A stretch of DNA of 64,000 bases from Skeletonema tropicum (Eukaryota; Bacillariophyta; Thalassiosirophyceae; Thalassiosirales; Thalassiosiraceae): assembly GCA_037178625.1 (NCBI GenBank), contig CM074132.1, forward strand, positions 1,488,001-1,552,000. Direction: 5' to 3'. Below are positions 39,914 to 52,006 of the stretch, piece by piece; position 1 is the first letter of the stretch, and each line of letters starts with the position of its first letter. Position numbers and translations under genes: made by a program. The notes beneath the pieces are model-generated. The model ran no database searches. It was not told the DNA's origin and saw only the letters and a list, made by a program, of their open reading frames with translations.

Positions 39914-41061
39914 ATGAAATGGTGCGCGCGGCGATTTGTGACTGCATGTTGTGTATGGTGTGTAGTGCGGCGCGGGCCCTCGGGGCCTGTTTTTTTTTTG
40001 TGCAATGTACCCGTCTATAAATTTGCTCTGCAATGCTTGTTGTTGTAACATAAATGTGTCATGATGACAAAATTATTCTGTGGATTTCGTGTTGGATTTT
40101 TTTTTGCAATGTATCCGTCTATAAAGTTGCTCTGCAATGCTTGTTTAATAACATTCTTATAACAGAAACGTTTTATAGTACATACTCACTTACTTACTTA
40201 GAGCCGTTCCAAGCAAAATTGCATCGTAGATGCATAAGATTTTGATAGCAGCTAACAAAAAAGTGCAGCGCGCTTTCCGAGCACAACTGCATGCATGCAT
40301 GTTTTTTCGTTCGACAGTCAGTATCTAACATCATAGCCGCTACTCTCATAGCCACCACGTTGCACAAACCCTACCAATAGTAATATCCAGTGAACTATAT
40401 CGCAGACAACACCCTTTGCAACTATTCAGCCGCAGGGTTTTATTATTACAACTGTCTACACCGCATAAATAAATGACTAATACATGCTACATAAATGTCA
40501 TTTCTGTCTATGATGTTGCTATTTTTATCCAGCCTATTGCAATATTATGGACAATAAATAGCCGACACTTCTTATATATAATAATGTTGATGAGTTGCGG
40601 TCTTTAGAGCCGCTCGATCCGCCGTCTACAGGCTTATTGTTGTGTTAGAGTGTCAAATTATTTATGCAATTTTGTGCACATCTTGTGTCCTTGGTATTTT
40701 GGAGGTGTGGGGGGGCTTTAATGGTCATTCCGAGCAACCAGAATCTCACTTCATATTATCATCGGCGATGGGTAGCGGAGGGGTAGTGCCTATAGATGTT
40801 TATCATCTTCGATGGGTGCAGGGAAGGTGGTTGTTTTCATTTCAAATCTCAATGAAGTGGATTGCAATGATATTATCTCCACCCCTACAGCAGCCGAAAC
40901 GCCACACTGCTGCGAAAAAATCGCCATAATGTCGTTTAAGGGATGGGCCATCGATACCTTATGAAATATACTCATGGACTGAGATAGGCGGCCATACTAG
41001 GGGTGCCATTGTAGGCCATTGTGGTGGCATCTTTTTCTCTTTTTCTGCACGATCATCGATC

Positions 41062-41361
41062 ATGCAAAAACCGAGTTGGCTTTTTGACGAAATAATTTAC
41101 CGATCGCGTTTGACAGTACTTTATACCGATCGCGTTTTACATATTCTCAAATATATGACGTCACTTGTTCCTCTCCTAACTTCAACGTGTCAGCTTCTCT
41201 GCTGGCAGGAAGAACATGTCGCCATCCGTGACTTTTCCGCGCAGCCACTCATCGACTATCATGCTACGGAACACCACATGCAATTAGAAGAGTGCATAAA
41301 TAATAATGAGTGGCTTGCGTATGACATTCCTCGCACGCAAATCAATATCTTAAATATGTGA
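41062..41361 (+). CDS. hypothetical ORF of B1
   Basis: 99 residues, unrecognised, no clear domain. It is conserved exactly in B2 (53044-53343), but such recent copies do not prove selection. It may be an upstream exon of the 41413 gene. Confidence 0.25.
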   Translation: MQKPSWLFDEIIYRSRLTVLYTDRVLHILKYMTSLVPLLTSTCQLLCWQEEHVAIRDFSAQPLIDYHATEHHMQLEECINNNEWLAYDIPRTQINILNM

Positions 41362-41412
41362 CCATTACGGACCGGCATAACCAAACCACGAACAAAATTG
41401 ACCGTATAAAAT

Positions 41413-43080
41413 ATGCACACTTCAAGAGAGAAAGCGCAGCAACAGCAACCATCCTCTTCCGACGTGAACAGCAAGAGCGCTCGGAAGGGTGTTAGATGCT
41501 CATTTCTGTCTATTCGTCAAATAATTTACAAAGTCCAATGGCCGAAAGTGCGTGTAGGCGATCATATCATCCGCGAAATAGTAGAATTACAATCATCGCG
41601 CAATCCATGCTTCGAACACTCTACTGATCCACATACTCTTCTGAGGCTTGTTCTTTCCTCTTGCAATATGCGTGAACTAAAACATGTATTGTCTGAGCTA
41701 GGATGCGTAATGGATCTATATCGCACCAGACAGGAACAATTATCTATCGCTTACAATGTCATTTCCAATCGCAACGTTACCTGTAACGGTTCAAGCTCGG
41801 CTCAGTTCTACAAATCGGATGCAGAAAGCAAAGCTGGAATAATGAATTATGGCCGTTGTGTAAATAACAGTCATAACTTGCAGTCGTTGGCTGCTCCAGA
41901 GTGTTCCAGCATATTGTCTAATGGGTAAGTCCGAAAGTGTATTGTTAAGATGAGCTGAAATTGGAAGAAGCGTCTTATGTGATTCAGAATTTCATGTATA
42001 AGCGAAACGCTTAACACTGCGTAAAACATTACGTAGAGTGATCGTACGAACATAGAAAGGATCGCTCATTCATCTACATTTAAGTCGCTTTTTGCTGTGT
42101 GGTATTAACCTTCCATAGAGTTCATGCCAAAAATAAAATTGTGATGTATGCAAATTTATTTTAAACTTGAACTGGTATTGTTTCTCCCATATGAATGTCG
42201 TCATGTCAAAAACTAATCACTTATCCTTACTTATCCCTATTTTCATTTACTTCAGCAATGGCGGTGTGACAGCGGGCAACAAAAAAGATGTTGTCGACAA
42301 CAACAAGAACGAGCATGATATACCTCTTCTGCAGACAAAGCAAGGCGATTGCATCTCTCCCGCTCATGTTAGATGCACTAACTTTGAGCAGGCAGAAGCA
42401 TTTGATGCATCATGCAAATCATGGAGATCATGCGATAATAATAATGATTATGACGTTGTCGAGCAGGCGAGTTCTTTGTTAAAGTTAAAGCAATCATCAA
42501 AAAATTATGACATCGAACAGCAGTGCCCTAAAGAGAGCAATGGTAGTGCCGCAACTCCAGTGAATACTCATCATCCGTCTGAAACGGACATACCAGCGTC
42601 TACTCCTTCTGATGAGGAGTCAGCAGTTGACCCAACTAATCTTCCGGCGTTGCTGTATCATGCTGGGGAACAACCTGCTACTGTTCGCGCATATCGCCGC
42701 TGCTCAGAAGATCGCAGTCTTGTGGGCCGCCAAACCATTCGCGATCATTTATATGATTCTCCGTCTACCAGTAGACTTCCGCGCAGCTGTCTCGACCGCC
42801 TTTTCATGAGTCTTCTGGTTCTACCGTGAAGGATTATCCGTGTCGTAATGCTACTTCGGTTGCTAGACTGTCAGGAGAACGTGATAATGATGGCACCAAT
42901 ATGGGTGTTGGTAATGTTGATAACGCCCCCTTGGAAGCAGACGATGCTGGTGTATTTCGTAGCAATAATGGCAATGCAGCTCGGCCAGTTGGAGTTGGAG
43001 AAATTCCACAGAACACAAAAGCGTCTGGAACTATTGGATCTATGTTGGGAGAGCTGTCGGAAAAGGGAATCCAACGGTGA
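41413..43080 (+). pseudogene. hypothetical two-exon protein of B1, frameshifted
   Basis: Exon 1 (41413-41924) ends at a strong donor (GG|GTAAGT). A 331 nt intron ends ...TTACTTCAG, and exon 2 starts at 42256 in matching phase. The joined product is Ser/Asn/Asp-rich with no recognised domain. Near 42806 B1 lacks one G that B2 has (CGCC-TTTTCATGAG versus CGCCTGTTTCATGAG), breaking the frame. The last exon ends in AATCCAACG|GTGAGT, the same donor as the helicase exon but out of phase with it, a mark of the duplication. Confidence 0.45.
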
Positions 43081-43184
43081 GTGAATGTAGAAATGTATTC
43101 TTGAATTCGAAATATAGCATGGCACTGATCAATCATCCCTCTTTACACAAATTTGTAATCACTCCACTCCACCACTCCACTCAG

Positions 43185-43778
43185 CACGTGCCAATACCAC
43201 CCTACACTCACATCTGCAACAAAGGATGCTGTACTGCCACGTTCATGCCCCTGCAAATTGCATTCGCAATCACAATACACCGCTGCCAGGGCATGGAGGC
43301 CGGGTTCGGCAAGGACGATCGATGGAATCGCATGGTGATAGATCCGTCAGATGAGCTCTGGGAGAGAAGCCAGTGCCTTGGGACAGGATACGTTGCTACC
43401 AGCAGGGGCAAAACACTTGGTTCCAAAAATGTTATGCACCCGACGGATAGTGCGATTTATTGGACAGGGCCGAGCGTGTCTGTAGAACGGTTACACAATT
43501 GCAAGACGAACCAAGATGGCCAACTCTGCAAACTCTTCAAGAAGCGGGACAAATGGGTCAAGTACCTTGACGGCAAGGCAGAAGAAACCAAGACAAGATA
43601 CAACAAGAGAAAGCTCGACAAAATGACGAAAACGACTTACCAAAAGGCAGTGAGTGGTACTTTAATAAAGAATAGAGAGGACCTGACAAACCGCATCACC
43701 GAAATCATAGCCAACCCAAACAAAAAATGGAAAGAAGCGAAGAAAGAATACCAATTGCCACGCGATTATTTTGCCTAG
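43185..43778 (+). pseudogene. helicase C-terminal exon, copy 1 of B1
   Basis: It begins after CACTCAG with HVPIPPYTHICNKGCC and includes AFAITIHRCQGMEAG and GYVATSRGK. It has no in-frame upstream helicase exon, so this copy is orphaned. Confidence 0.65.
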
Positions 43779-43967
43779 TGGACGATACAATGCAATATTC
43801 ACAACTTGCATGGAAAATAAATTTGTCTTCAAGACAAATTTATTTTCAATCGAGCATTATGACAAATTAACGACAATCAATAAAGGATACAACAAAGGGA
43901 GAATATTTCTCGTCAGAAACGGCTGTCAGTACCGGTAGCACGGCTCAGATGCCAATTCAAGAGCAAC

Positions 43968-44960
43968 ATGGTTGGCAATCCCACTGTGTACCAGTTGCAT
44001 TTCTTCGGCAAAAAGATGTTGTACACTTTAGACGTTTCCGTTGGTGTGCACGTGTGCCTGGAGACAGCGAACATTGATCCGAACTCTGGCCTGTACGTTG
44101 GAGCGATTGGGAAGGTGATTGACATCGTTTATGACGAGCAGCACTCCGTAGGACCAAACACAAATGGTGTTGAATCCCTCCCAAAGTATATAGTCGTTGA
44201 TTTCCCATACTTCAAACCGCGGCAAGGCATTGAACCCTGGGACAAAAAGAATCCAACGGTGAGTGAATGTAGAAATGTATTCTTGAATTCGAAATATAGC
44301 ATGGCACTGATCAATCATCCCTCTTTACACAAATTTGCAATCACTCCACTCCACCACTCCACTCAGCACGTGCCAATACCACCCTACACTCACATCTGCA
44401 ACAAGGGATGCTGTACTGCCACGTTCATGCCCCTGCAAATTGCATTCGCAATCACAATACACCGCTGCCAGGGCATGGAGGCCGGGTTCGGCAAGGACGA
44501 TCGATGGAATCGCATGGTGATAGATCCGTCAGATGAGCTCTGGGAGAGAAGCCAGTGCCTTGGGACAGGATACGTTGCTACCAGCAGGGGCAAAACACTT
44601 GGTTCCAAAAATGTTATGCACCCGACGGATAGTGCCATTTATTGGACAGGGCCGAGCGTGTCTGTAGAACGGTTACACAATTGCAAGACGAACCAAGATG
44701 GCCAACTCTGCAAACTCTTCAAGAAGCGGGACAAATGGGTCAAGTACCTTGACGGCAAGGCAGAAGAAACCAAGACAAGATACAACAAAAGAAAGCTTGA
44801 TGAAATGACGAAAACAACTTATCAAAAGGCAGTGAGTGGTACTTTAATAAAGAATAGAGAGGACCTGACGAACCGCATCACCGAAATCATAACCAGCCCA
44901 AACAAAAAATGGAAAGAAACGAAGAAAGAATACCAATTGCCACGCGATTATTTTGCCTAG
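43968..44960 (+). pseudogene. Pif1/Helitron-type helicase C-terminal part, copy 2 of B1
   Basis: Exon 43968-44258 reads VGVHVCLETANIDPNSGLYVG, AIGKVIDIVYDE and YIVVDFPYFK, then a 108 nt phase 0 GTGAGT...CTCAG intron with no stop in frame. Exon 44367-44960 carries AFAITIHRCQG and YVATSRGK and a basic tail. If the intron is retained the frame gives 330 residues. Only the last third of a Pif1-like helicase is present; the ATPase Walker motifs are missing, so it cannot be an active helicase. Confidence 0.7.
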
Positions 44961-45453
44961 TGGACGATACAATGCGATATTCACAACTTGCATGGAAAAT
45001 AAATTTGTCTTCAAGACAAATTTATTATCAATCGCGGCAACATGACAAATTAACGACAATCAATAAAGGATACAACAAAGGGAGAATATTTCTCGTGATG
45101 AAGAAACATGTCACCTATAATGACAATATACCTGCATTTCTTTCTGCGAATGACGGTATCCTCGACAGATATAGCCAATCAATTTCTGTAAAAAGCGCAT
45201 TTAAGCCAGGTACTTCTCGCTTTCTACGTAGGAACAAGTACAAATTCTACAGCGGTATGGGTCTACAGAGCCTCTACGTGTCCCCCAGGTAAACCTTCTC
45301 ACTAAATAGCTACTATACTGATTCCTACCAAGATCCCTGTAGAAAAAAGTTTGGAAAAAAATGGAGAATTTGTGACCATAAGGGGTTGGGCACCTCCCGG
45401 CCCCGTTATCGACACTTCACTGCGCTTGTTTCGACCCGGGGCCCCGAGGGCCG

Positions 45454-48400
45454 ACTATCGATTTTGATTTGTATAACCTTGACCATTCGCCGATTAAAGG
45501 TGTCATACCCGATTGGAGCGGTGTAAAAGACATGAACGCATCGCTTCGTCAAAAAGTAATCAGGGGAAATGGACTTAAGACTGTTGTTGTCGCAGCGTCC
45601 CTGACCAAGAAGGGAAACCGTAACTCACGCCCCTTGGTTTTATTACTTGACTCCGGTGCAGATGATGACATCATCTTTCTGCCCGATGAAGAAGTAAAGG
45701 CTTTTGACCCTATACCTCTAGCTCATCCAAATGTGTGGACTACGTCCAATGGCCAGTTCAACACAAGCGAAGTCGCAGAACTATCTTTCTTGCTTCCGGA
45801 GTATTCTCAAAGTAAGATTATGTCTTGTACTGCTGACATCAGACGCATCCACAACAGGAGGAGCGTTCAATACGACGCCATCATTGGTGTTAAAACCCTT
45901 CATGCTTGGGGAGTTACTATGCATTTCAAAGAGAAAGTCCTTGAAATTGATGGCATCTCCCGTCCTATGAAAAACAAGGACGAATTCAAAGATGAAAACG
46001 TCTTGATGAACATCTATAATGAAGCCCTAGAGCCTCAGTCAACTAAAGAGGAGACTGATAGAGCCGTCAAGATTTTGGATGCCAAGTATGAAGCCGCCGA
46101 TCTAGAAAAGATCGTCGATGAAAATTGCTCTCATCTCTCCAGAATGCAGAGACTTCAACTACTCAACTTACTCAAGAAACATGAGAAGATGTTTAGCGGA
46201 TCTCTCGGTGAATGGAAAGGTGAGGAAGTCCATTTTGAGCTTAAGCCAGATGTGAAACCGTTCCGTGGTAGACCGTTTGATGTCCCACAGATACACAAAG
46301 CAACAATTATGAAAGAACTTCAATGCTTAATTGATATAGGAGTTCTGGAGCAGGTACAACAAGCAGACTGGCTCAGTCCATCTTTTATTATTCCTAAGTC
46401 AGACGGCACAGTCCGCTTCCTCTCCGACTTCCGCCAGCTTAACAAAGCGCTAGTGCGACGCCCCTTCCCGCTTCCTAAGGTATCGGGTATGTTGCAACAG
46501 ATGGAAGGCTTTACTTTTGCCTCAGCGATTGATCTCAATATGGGATATTACCATTTGAAGCTTGATCTCGAGACGATGAAGATTTGCGCCATTGTATTTC
46601 CTTGGGGAATTTACAGGTACAAAAGACTTCCAATGGGAGTTGCTTGTAGCCCGGACATCTTCCAAAGTAAAATGAGTTCACTCTTTGCTGAGTTGGACTA
46701 CGTGCAGGCTTACATTGATGATTTGCTCTGCCTATCCAAAGGAACCTTTGAAGACCACCTGGAGAAACTCGACGTGGTATTACAAAAATTAAGCGACGCT
46801 GGTCTGCAAGTCAACGCAGCCAAAAGTAAATTCGCAGCCGTAGAGATTGATTACCTTGGGTATCATCTCACCAAACAAGGAATTGCACCACAACATTCCA
46901 AAGTCGCCGCTATCCTTGCTCTCAAACCACCTCGTAACGTGAAAGATCTTCGACGTTGCCTCGGTATTATTCAGTATTACCGTGACTTGTGGGTGTCAAG
47001 AACACAGCTCCTCGCTCCACTCACTGATCTAGTTGGAGAATGTGGAACCACTAAACGCTCTACCAAAAAGAAGCTGCCGTGGCGGTGGGAGCAGGTTCAT
47101 CAGGATGCTTTTGATGAGATCAAGAAGGTAATCGCCCGAGATGTTATCCTGGCCTACCCGAACTTCGGTGAAGAGTTCACTATCTTTACTGATGCTTCAA
47201 CTCGCCAGCTTGGGGGAGTGATTACGCAAAATAACCGTCCCATTGCCTTTTTCAGCCGGAAGTTAACTGCCGCGCAAATGAAGTACACTGTGACGGAACT
47301 TGAATTGCTTTCTATCGTCGAACTCTTGAAAGAATTCAAAGGTATGCTGCTTGGACAGAAGCTGGTGATTTATACAGATCATCAGAATCTCGTTCGAGAT
47401 AGCTTAGGCAGCACCTCTGACAGAGTGCAGAGATGGAATCTACTCCTCAATGAGTATGGAGCCGACATTAGGTACATCAAGGGTGTTGATAATACCGTTG
47501 CTGATGCCATTAGTCGATTAGATTATTGCCCAAAAATCAACCCTCATCCAGAAGACGAACTCGACAGCAAAGGGAACTTCAGGTCTGAATATTCTCACCG
47601 CAAGTGGAATAAGCTGGTCTCTCTCTTCTCTCATTATCAAAATGATGATGAGTGTGTTCTGGATAGAGAAGATGTGATAGAGCCAAAGGATTGCATGTCA
47701 CATGTGTTTGCAAATTCAGCAGCCGATGACGAGGAAATTTACCCAGTCACCGTCAAGGAGATAGCAGATGCCCAACGGGAAGATCCAAAGATGAAGCACA
47801 TTTTCGAACGGCCTGGTGCCGACAGTCGTAATCAGAAGATGATCATAGACGACACTGTTGTCTTGGTTCGAAAGGACAGACCTTCGGCTCGTCCGAAGCT
47901 CATCATCCCTGAGAAGCTGCAATCTAAAGTTCTTATGTGGTATCACCACTATCTGCAACATCCTGGTACTGACCGTATGGAAGGTACTATCGGCGCCGTC
48001 ATGTATTGGCGTGGCATGAGTGCACAAATCCGTAGATTGTGTAAATATTGTCCCAGGTGTCAGAAATCTAAGGCACGCAAGCGTAAGTACGGTCAACTTC
48101 CTCCTAAGGATGCGATCGTTGTTCCATGGCAGACGCTCCATTGCGATTTAATTGGTCCAACAACAATTAAATCAAAAGATGGAAGTGAAATGGATTTCAT
48201 GTGTTTAACCATGATTGACGCTGCTACTGGATGGTTCGAAATAGTCGAACTCCCTAATAGGATGATCGAGAAGAAATGTCCTCGGACAGGAAAAACTGTC
48301 GAAGTAGAAATCATTGATAAAACTTCCGCTACAGTTTCCCACCTCTTGAATAAATGCTGGTTAAGTCGTTATCCGCGCCCGAAGTATTTGGTGTGTGATA

Positions 48401-48591
48401 ATGGTTCTGAATTCGAACTGCATCTGAAGGATCTGTGTGAACAGTATCAGATTGGACGTAAGCCGACTACCAGTAAGAATCCGCAAGCTAATGCGATTTT
48501 AGAACGAGTTCACGGAGTCTTTAACGACATGCTCCGCACCTCGGGCCTCGACAACGATGATACCGTCGATGGCCACCGAATTGACCAATTT
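45454..48591 (+). pseudogene. pol: Gypsy-2 Pol main part: protease, RT, RNase H, integrase
   Basis: An open frame of more than 1000 codons. Retropepsin LLLDSGADDD; RT with AIDLNMGYYHLKL and AYIDDLLC; RNase H FTDASTRQLGG, YTDHQNL and ADAISRLDY. The integrase HHCC follows (HHYLQHPGTD, CPRCQKSKARKRKYG), then the core with CDLIGP, VCDNGSEFE and AILERVHGVF. All catalytic residues are kept. It is cut after RIDQF at 48591 by element A2. Confidence 0.9.
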
Positions 48592-49433
48592 ATAAACAGG
48601 GGCGCGCAGAATGTGGCGAGCGTGGTGGTGCCTGTGGCGGGATCAGCGCGGGCCCTCGGGGCCTGTCCAGTTTTGTGTCATTTGTAGTAGGTCATTGCAC
48701 TTTGGTTTTACATTTACATATAGTCTTTTTACAATGGAATCCGGCTATAAAGTTGCTCTGCAATGACGTAGACATAGTCTTAGTGTATTTGGTGCATGGT
48801 GATGTTCTGTTTTGTTGTTATGGTATGTAGGATAAATTAGTAGAATTGTATTGTGCACAATTTTACCAATTCAAAGTGTCTTTCTCGTGCTTGACAGTTT
48901 CTCTGGATTCTTCGCGGACGTGACAAAACTGACATACTCAGCCTCCGCCCGGCGCTTCTTTTCGTTTTTTTGGATTTTGCCACGTGTCGCTTCAACTTCA
49001 TCAACACGTCATTATGTACAGCTGAGGTGTTGGTTCTCATTTGTCCGGTGACGCATGCATTTACATTCATCGATATTGTGTCCCATTTGTGACAAATTCA
49101 ATTGACAAAAATTAGTCCGAATCGGTATACTTAATTATTTCTTCATCTATCCGTGTCTGGATTCTTTCTCTGTCTGACAGCGTGTTCCTCCTGCTTCGTT
49201 GACAGCAAATCGCTTCCGTCCACATCTCGCGGTCGATCTATTATTTTTTCATTGCAATCATAAAGTATTGTGTAAACCTTTCTACTTCTTATCAATCTAA
49301 GTACACAATCATGATAATTGGCAATACCGATGCGCTGCTGCCGCGACGTCAGCTGTTGGATCTAACACTAATGGCAAGGGTTCTCGTCATTTGATGAGTA
49401 AACCTAGCGGCCGTAAGTGGCAGGCAAGCGCAA

Positions 49434-49901
49434 GTGCATCAAAGTCGGGCATCATCGACTGTGGCGGAGCTGTCTCATGTTGGACAAGAGCAGGAGACTA
49501 ATGCCGATGGCGCGACTTCAAATGTTGGATGTAATGGCAATGGGTTTCGTCGTTTGATGAGTCAACCTTGCGGCCTTGAGCGTGTCGCATGTTCTTCGAA
49601 GTCGGCCGATGCTTCGACCTCATCTACTTTGACGGAGTTGTCTCACACTCACAGCGGACTGAAACGGGGGCATGTTTCGAAGGAGGCTTCAACTTCTAAC
49701 TGGAAATGGTATGAATATCCTTGGGCTACCATCCGCACAAACGATCCTATCTTCCGATCCATGGCAACATTTGTTGTTGACGAGAGTGAGAGAAAAAAGC
49801 TTGATAGCCTTCCTTTCAAAAACTATACATGCAGTCGTCACGCCGCCAAAGCAAAGCAACGAAGCTGGGTCCAAGGCCAAGTTCAAGTACCAATCCAGTG
49901 A
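49434..49901 (+). CDS. hypothetical ORF 1 of element A2
   Basis: Identical in sequence to the A1 frame at 33058-33525. Unrecognised. Confidence 0.35.
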   Translation: MHQSRASSTVAELSHVGQEQETNADGATSNVGCNGNGFRRLMSQPCGLERVACSSKSADASTSSTLTELSHTHSGLKRGHVSKEASTSNWKWYEYPWATIRTNDPIFRSMATFVVDESERKKLDSLPFKNYTCSRHAAKAKQRSWVQGQVQVPIQ

Positions 49902-50125
49902 GTTTTGTTCCGCGGAAAGTTGTTCTTGTGTTGTGTCTCTAAATACTTTCACAGACTAACACTAACACAACCACAACACAATACATAAAATCGTTCACTG
50001 CACAATTTTACCAATTCACCAGCTTGTCATGTACATGTATCATTGTGCTGCAAAAACACTACTAACTCGTTTTATTTGCATACCGATGCAAATGCATCCT
50101 TCCAATTCCAACGTAATGCGCACAG

Positions 50126-50737
50126 CACGTGCCCATCCCTCCCTACGAGCAGATTTGCAACAAGGGATGCTGCACCGCATTATTCATGCCATTGCAAATC
50201 GCTTACGCCATCACCATTCACCGCTGTCAAGGACTTGAAGCTGGATTCGACGAAGGAGACCGCTGGAACCGAATGATATTAGATCCGTCAGATGAGTTGT
50301 GGGAGATTAGCAAGAACCTTGGGACATTGTACGTGGCAACTAGCAGAGGCAAAACACTTGGTTCCAAAGATCAAGCATACCCAACGGACAGTGCCATATA
50401 CTGGACGGGAAACAGCGTTTCAACGAACCGAATTAAAAATTGCAAGAGAAAGCAAAATGGGCAGCTCTGCGAATCATACAAGAAGCGAGCTAAGTGGGTA
50501 GAATACTTGGAGGGAAAGGCAGAAGAGACGAAGACGAGGTATAGCAAGAGAAAGTTGGAAGAAATCACAAAAACAACGTACGCAGCAGCAATGAAGGGCG
50601 ATTTCATCAAAGACAGGACAGACCTGACGGCCAGGATTACCGACATCATCACCAATCAAAACAAGAAGTGGAAAGAAGCGAAGAGGGATCACGAGATCCC
50701 AAGTGATTACTTCGCAGCGTCTGCATCTGGTGATTAG
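50126..50737 (+). pseudogene. Pif1/Helitron-type helicase C-terminal fragment (A2)
   Basis: Same as in A1, with ITIHRCQG and YVATSRGK; it differs from A1 by one residue in the tail (NQNKKW instead of NPNKKW). No ATPase core. Confidence 0.7.
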
Positions 50738-51244
50738 TAAAATGGATCGCTGCACGATTCTACAAAAAAAGAAAATTTCTCACGACGATGAATACATCGA
50801 CTAAATCCAGAGTCCGTCTGCATCAGGTCATTACATTAGTAAAATTGATCACTGCACAATTCTGCAAAAAGACCATTTCTTACGTTGAAGAAATACAACA
50901 ACTAAATCGACTAAAACCTGTGCAAAACCTGTATTTCTTTCTCGTAAAGACGGATTTAGACGCCAAAAAAGCGCATTTAGTACATTGAATTTCTCGCTTT
51001 CAACAGGTACTTCTCGCTTTCTACGTAGGAAACCATTCAGATCCTACGCTGGTAGGCTCTACTGAGGACTCTACGTGTCCCAACAGTAAACCTTCTCACT
51101 AAAATGCACATATGCTGATTCCTAGCTAGAACTCTGTAGAATAATTTGGCTGAAAAAATCTGAATTTCCCACCTGTAATAGAAGGGCACCTGCGGCCCCC
51201 TATTACGCTGCTCTGCACTCCATGAACGGGGGCCCCGAGGGCCG

Positions 51245-51658
51245 ATCACAAATGCTGCATGGGCAATTCGATCTACTTACCACACCGTGCTCAAGGCTAC
51301 TCCTGGTGAAGCAATTTTTGGACGTGATATGTTATTTGACATTCTGTTCGTCGCTGACTGGAGTGAGATAGGTCGCCGCCGACAAGAGCTCGTGGACAGG
51401 AACAACGCCAGAGAAAACAAAAGGCGTCTCCCATACGACTATGTTCCAGGGAGTAAGTGCTTGATCATCAGTGAGATCAATGGTGAAAAGCAGCGCAAAG
51501 CTTTAGACAAGAATGAGGGACCGTATGTGGTCACAAATGTCTTTACTAATGGTACTGTCCGTATTCAACGTGGTTCCGTCAATGAACGAATCAATATCCG
51601 ACGACTTACCCCCTTCTTTGAGGCAGAAGAAGCCAACGATGCAAGTTATAATGAATAA
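51245..51658 (+). pseudogene. pol: Gypsy-2 Pol C-terminus: integrase end
   Basis: It resumes at ITNAAWAIRSTYH and runs to RRLTPFFEAEE and a TAA stop. It aligns without gaps to the end of the Gypsy-1 integrase (LTDAAWTIRSTHH ... RRLTPYFEE). Confidence 0.85.
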
Positions 51659-51870
51659 CTTGGGGGAGTGTACAGCTTTCATAAACTAGAAATTAGTAGA
51701 ATTATTCCAACACATCAACACTATTTCATACTAGACAACAGTTGATTTGATCAAAACCTATGAAATGGTGCGCGCGGCGATTTGTGACTGCATGTTGTGT
51801 ATGGTGTGTAGTGCGGCGCGGGCCCTCGGGGCCTGTTTTTTTTTTGTGCAATGTACCCGTCTATAAATTT

Positions 51871-52006
51871 TTTTTTTTTAGTTCTATAAATAAGTGATTA
51901 GTTTAGGATGGTATTCAGGAGCTGTTTACTGGGCAAGCTGGATCTGAACTTGCCCATTTTAGGTAATAAGAGGAGTGCAGTCTAGGTATCTCTAGTTCAG
52001 TAATTT
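51871..52006 (-). mobile_element. small poly(A) retro-insertion in B2, SINE-like
   Basis: Absent from B1. On the minus strand about 120 bp end in TTTATAGAACT followed by an A-run, flanked by AATTT on both sides (51866-51870 and 52002-52006). A tail plus short duplication is the mark of LINE-machinery retroposition. No clear tRNA boxes; it may be a reverse-transcribed small RNA or a short SINE. Confidence 0.55.

Larger units (their letters stand above)
43073..45098 (+). repeat. tandem duplication of the helicase 3' region in B1
   Basis: About 843 bp (43073-43915) reappears at 44256-45098 with about 98% identity by eye. The left breakpoint is the exon/intron junction GAATCCAACGGTGAGTG. The right breakpoint lies near GGGAGAATATTTCTCGT. 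The unique 340 bp between holds the preceding helicase exon. Confidence 0.75.
39914..45453 (+). mobile_element. Helitron-like element B1 in Gypsy-2
   Basis: 5540 bp between T (39913) and A (45454), no target duplication; the flanking pol frame is restored when it is removed. It starts ATGAAATGGTGCGCGCGG, aligned with the class A start. The hairpin GGCCCTCGGGGCC is about 63 bp in, and the end is GGGGCCCCGAGGGCCG. It carries two frames of unknown function and two tandem copies of the helicase C-terminus. No Rep domain seen. Confidence 0.7.
48592..51244 (+). mobile_element. Helitron-like element A2 in Gypsy-2 integrase
   Basis: 2653 bp between T (48591) and A (51245); removing it restores CAATTT^ATCACAAAT and the integrase frame. 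It is nearly identical to A1 over its whole length (for example one Pro/Gln change in the helicase tail and a one-base A-run difference). Confidence 0.75.

Noticed and set aside
41062..41361. Rep/HUH endonuclease of the Helitron-like element
   Set aside because: No HUH or paired-tyrosine motif can be found in this or the other B1 frames.
43968..44960. Functional host PIF1 helicase gene
   Set aside because: Walker A and B motifs are missing, the gene is inside a repeated element, and an intron-like segment lies in the frame.
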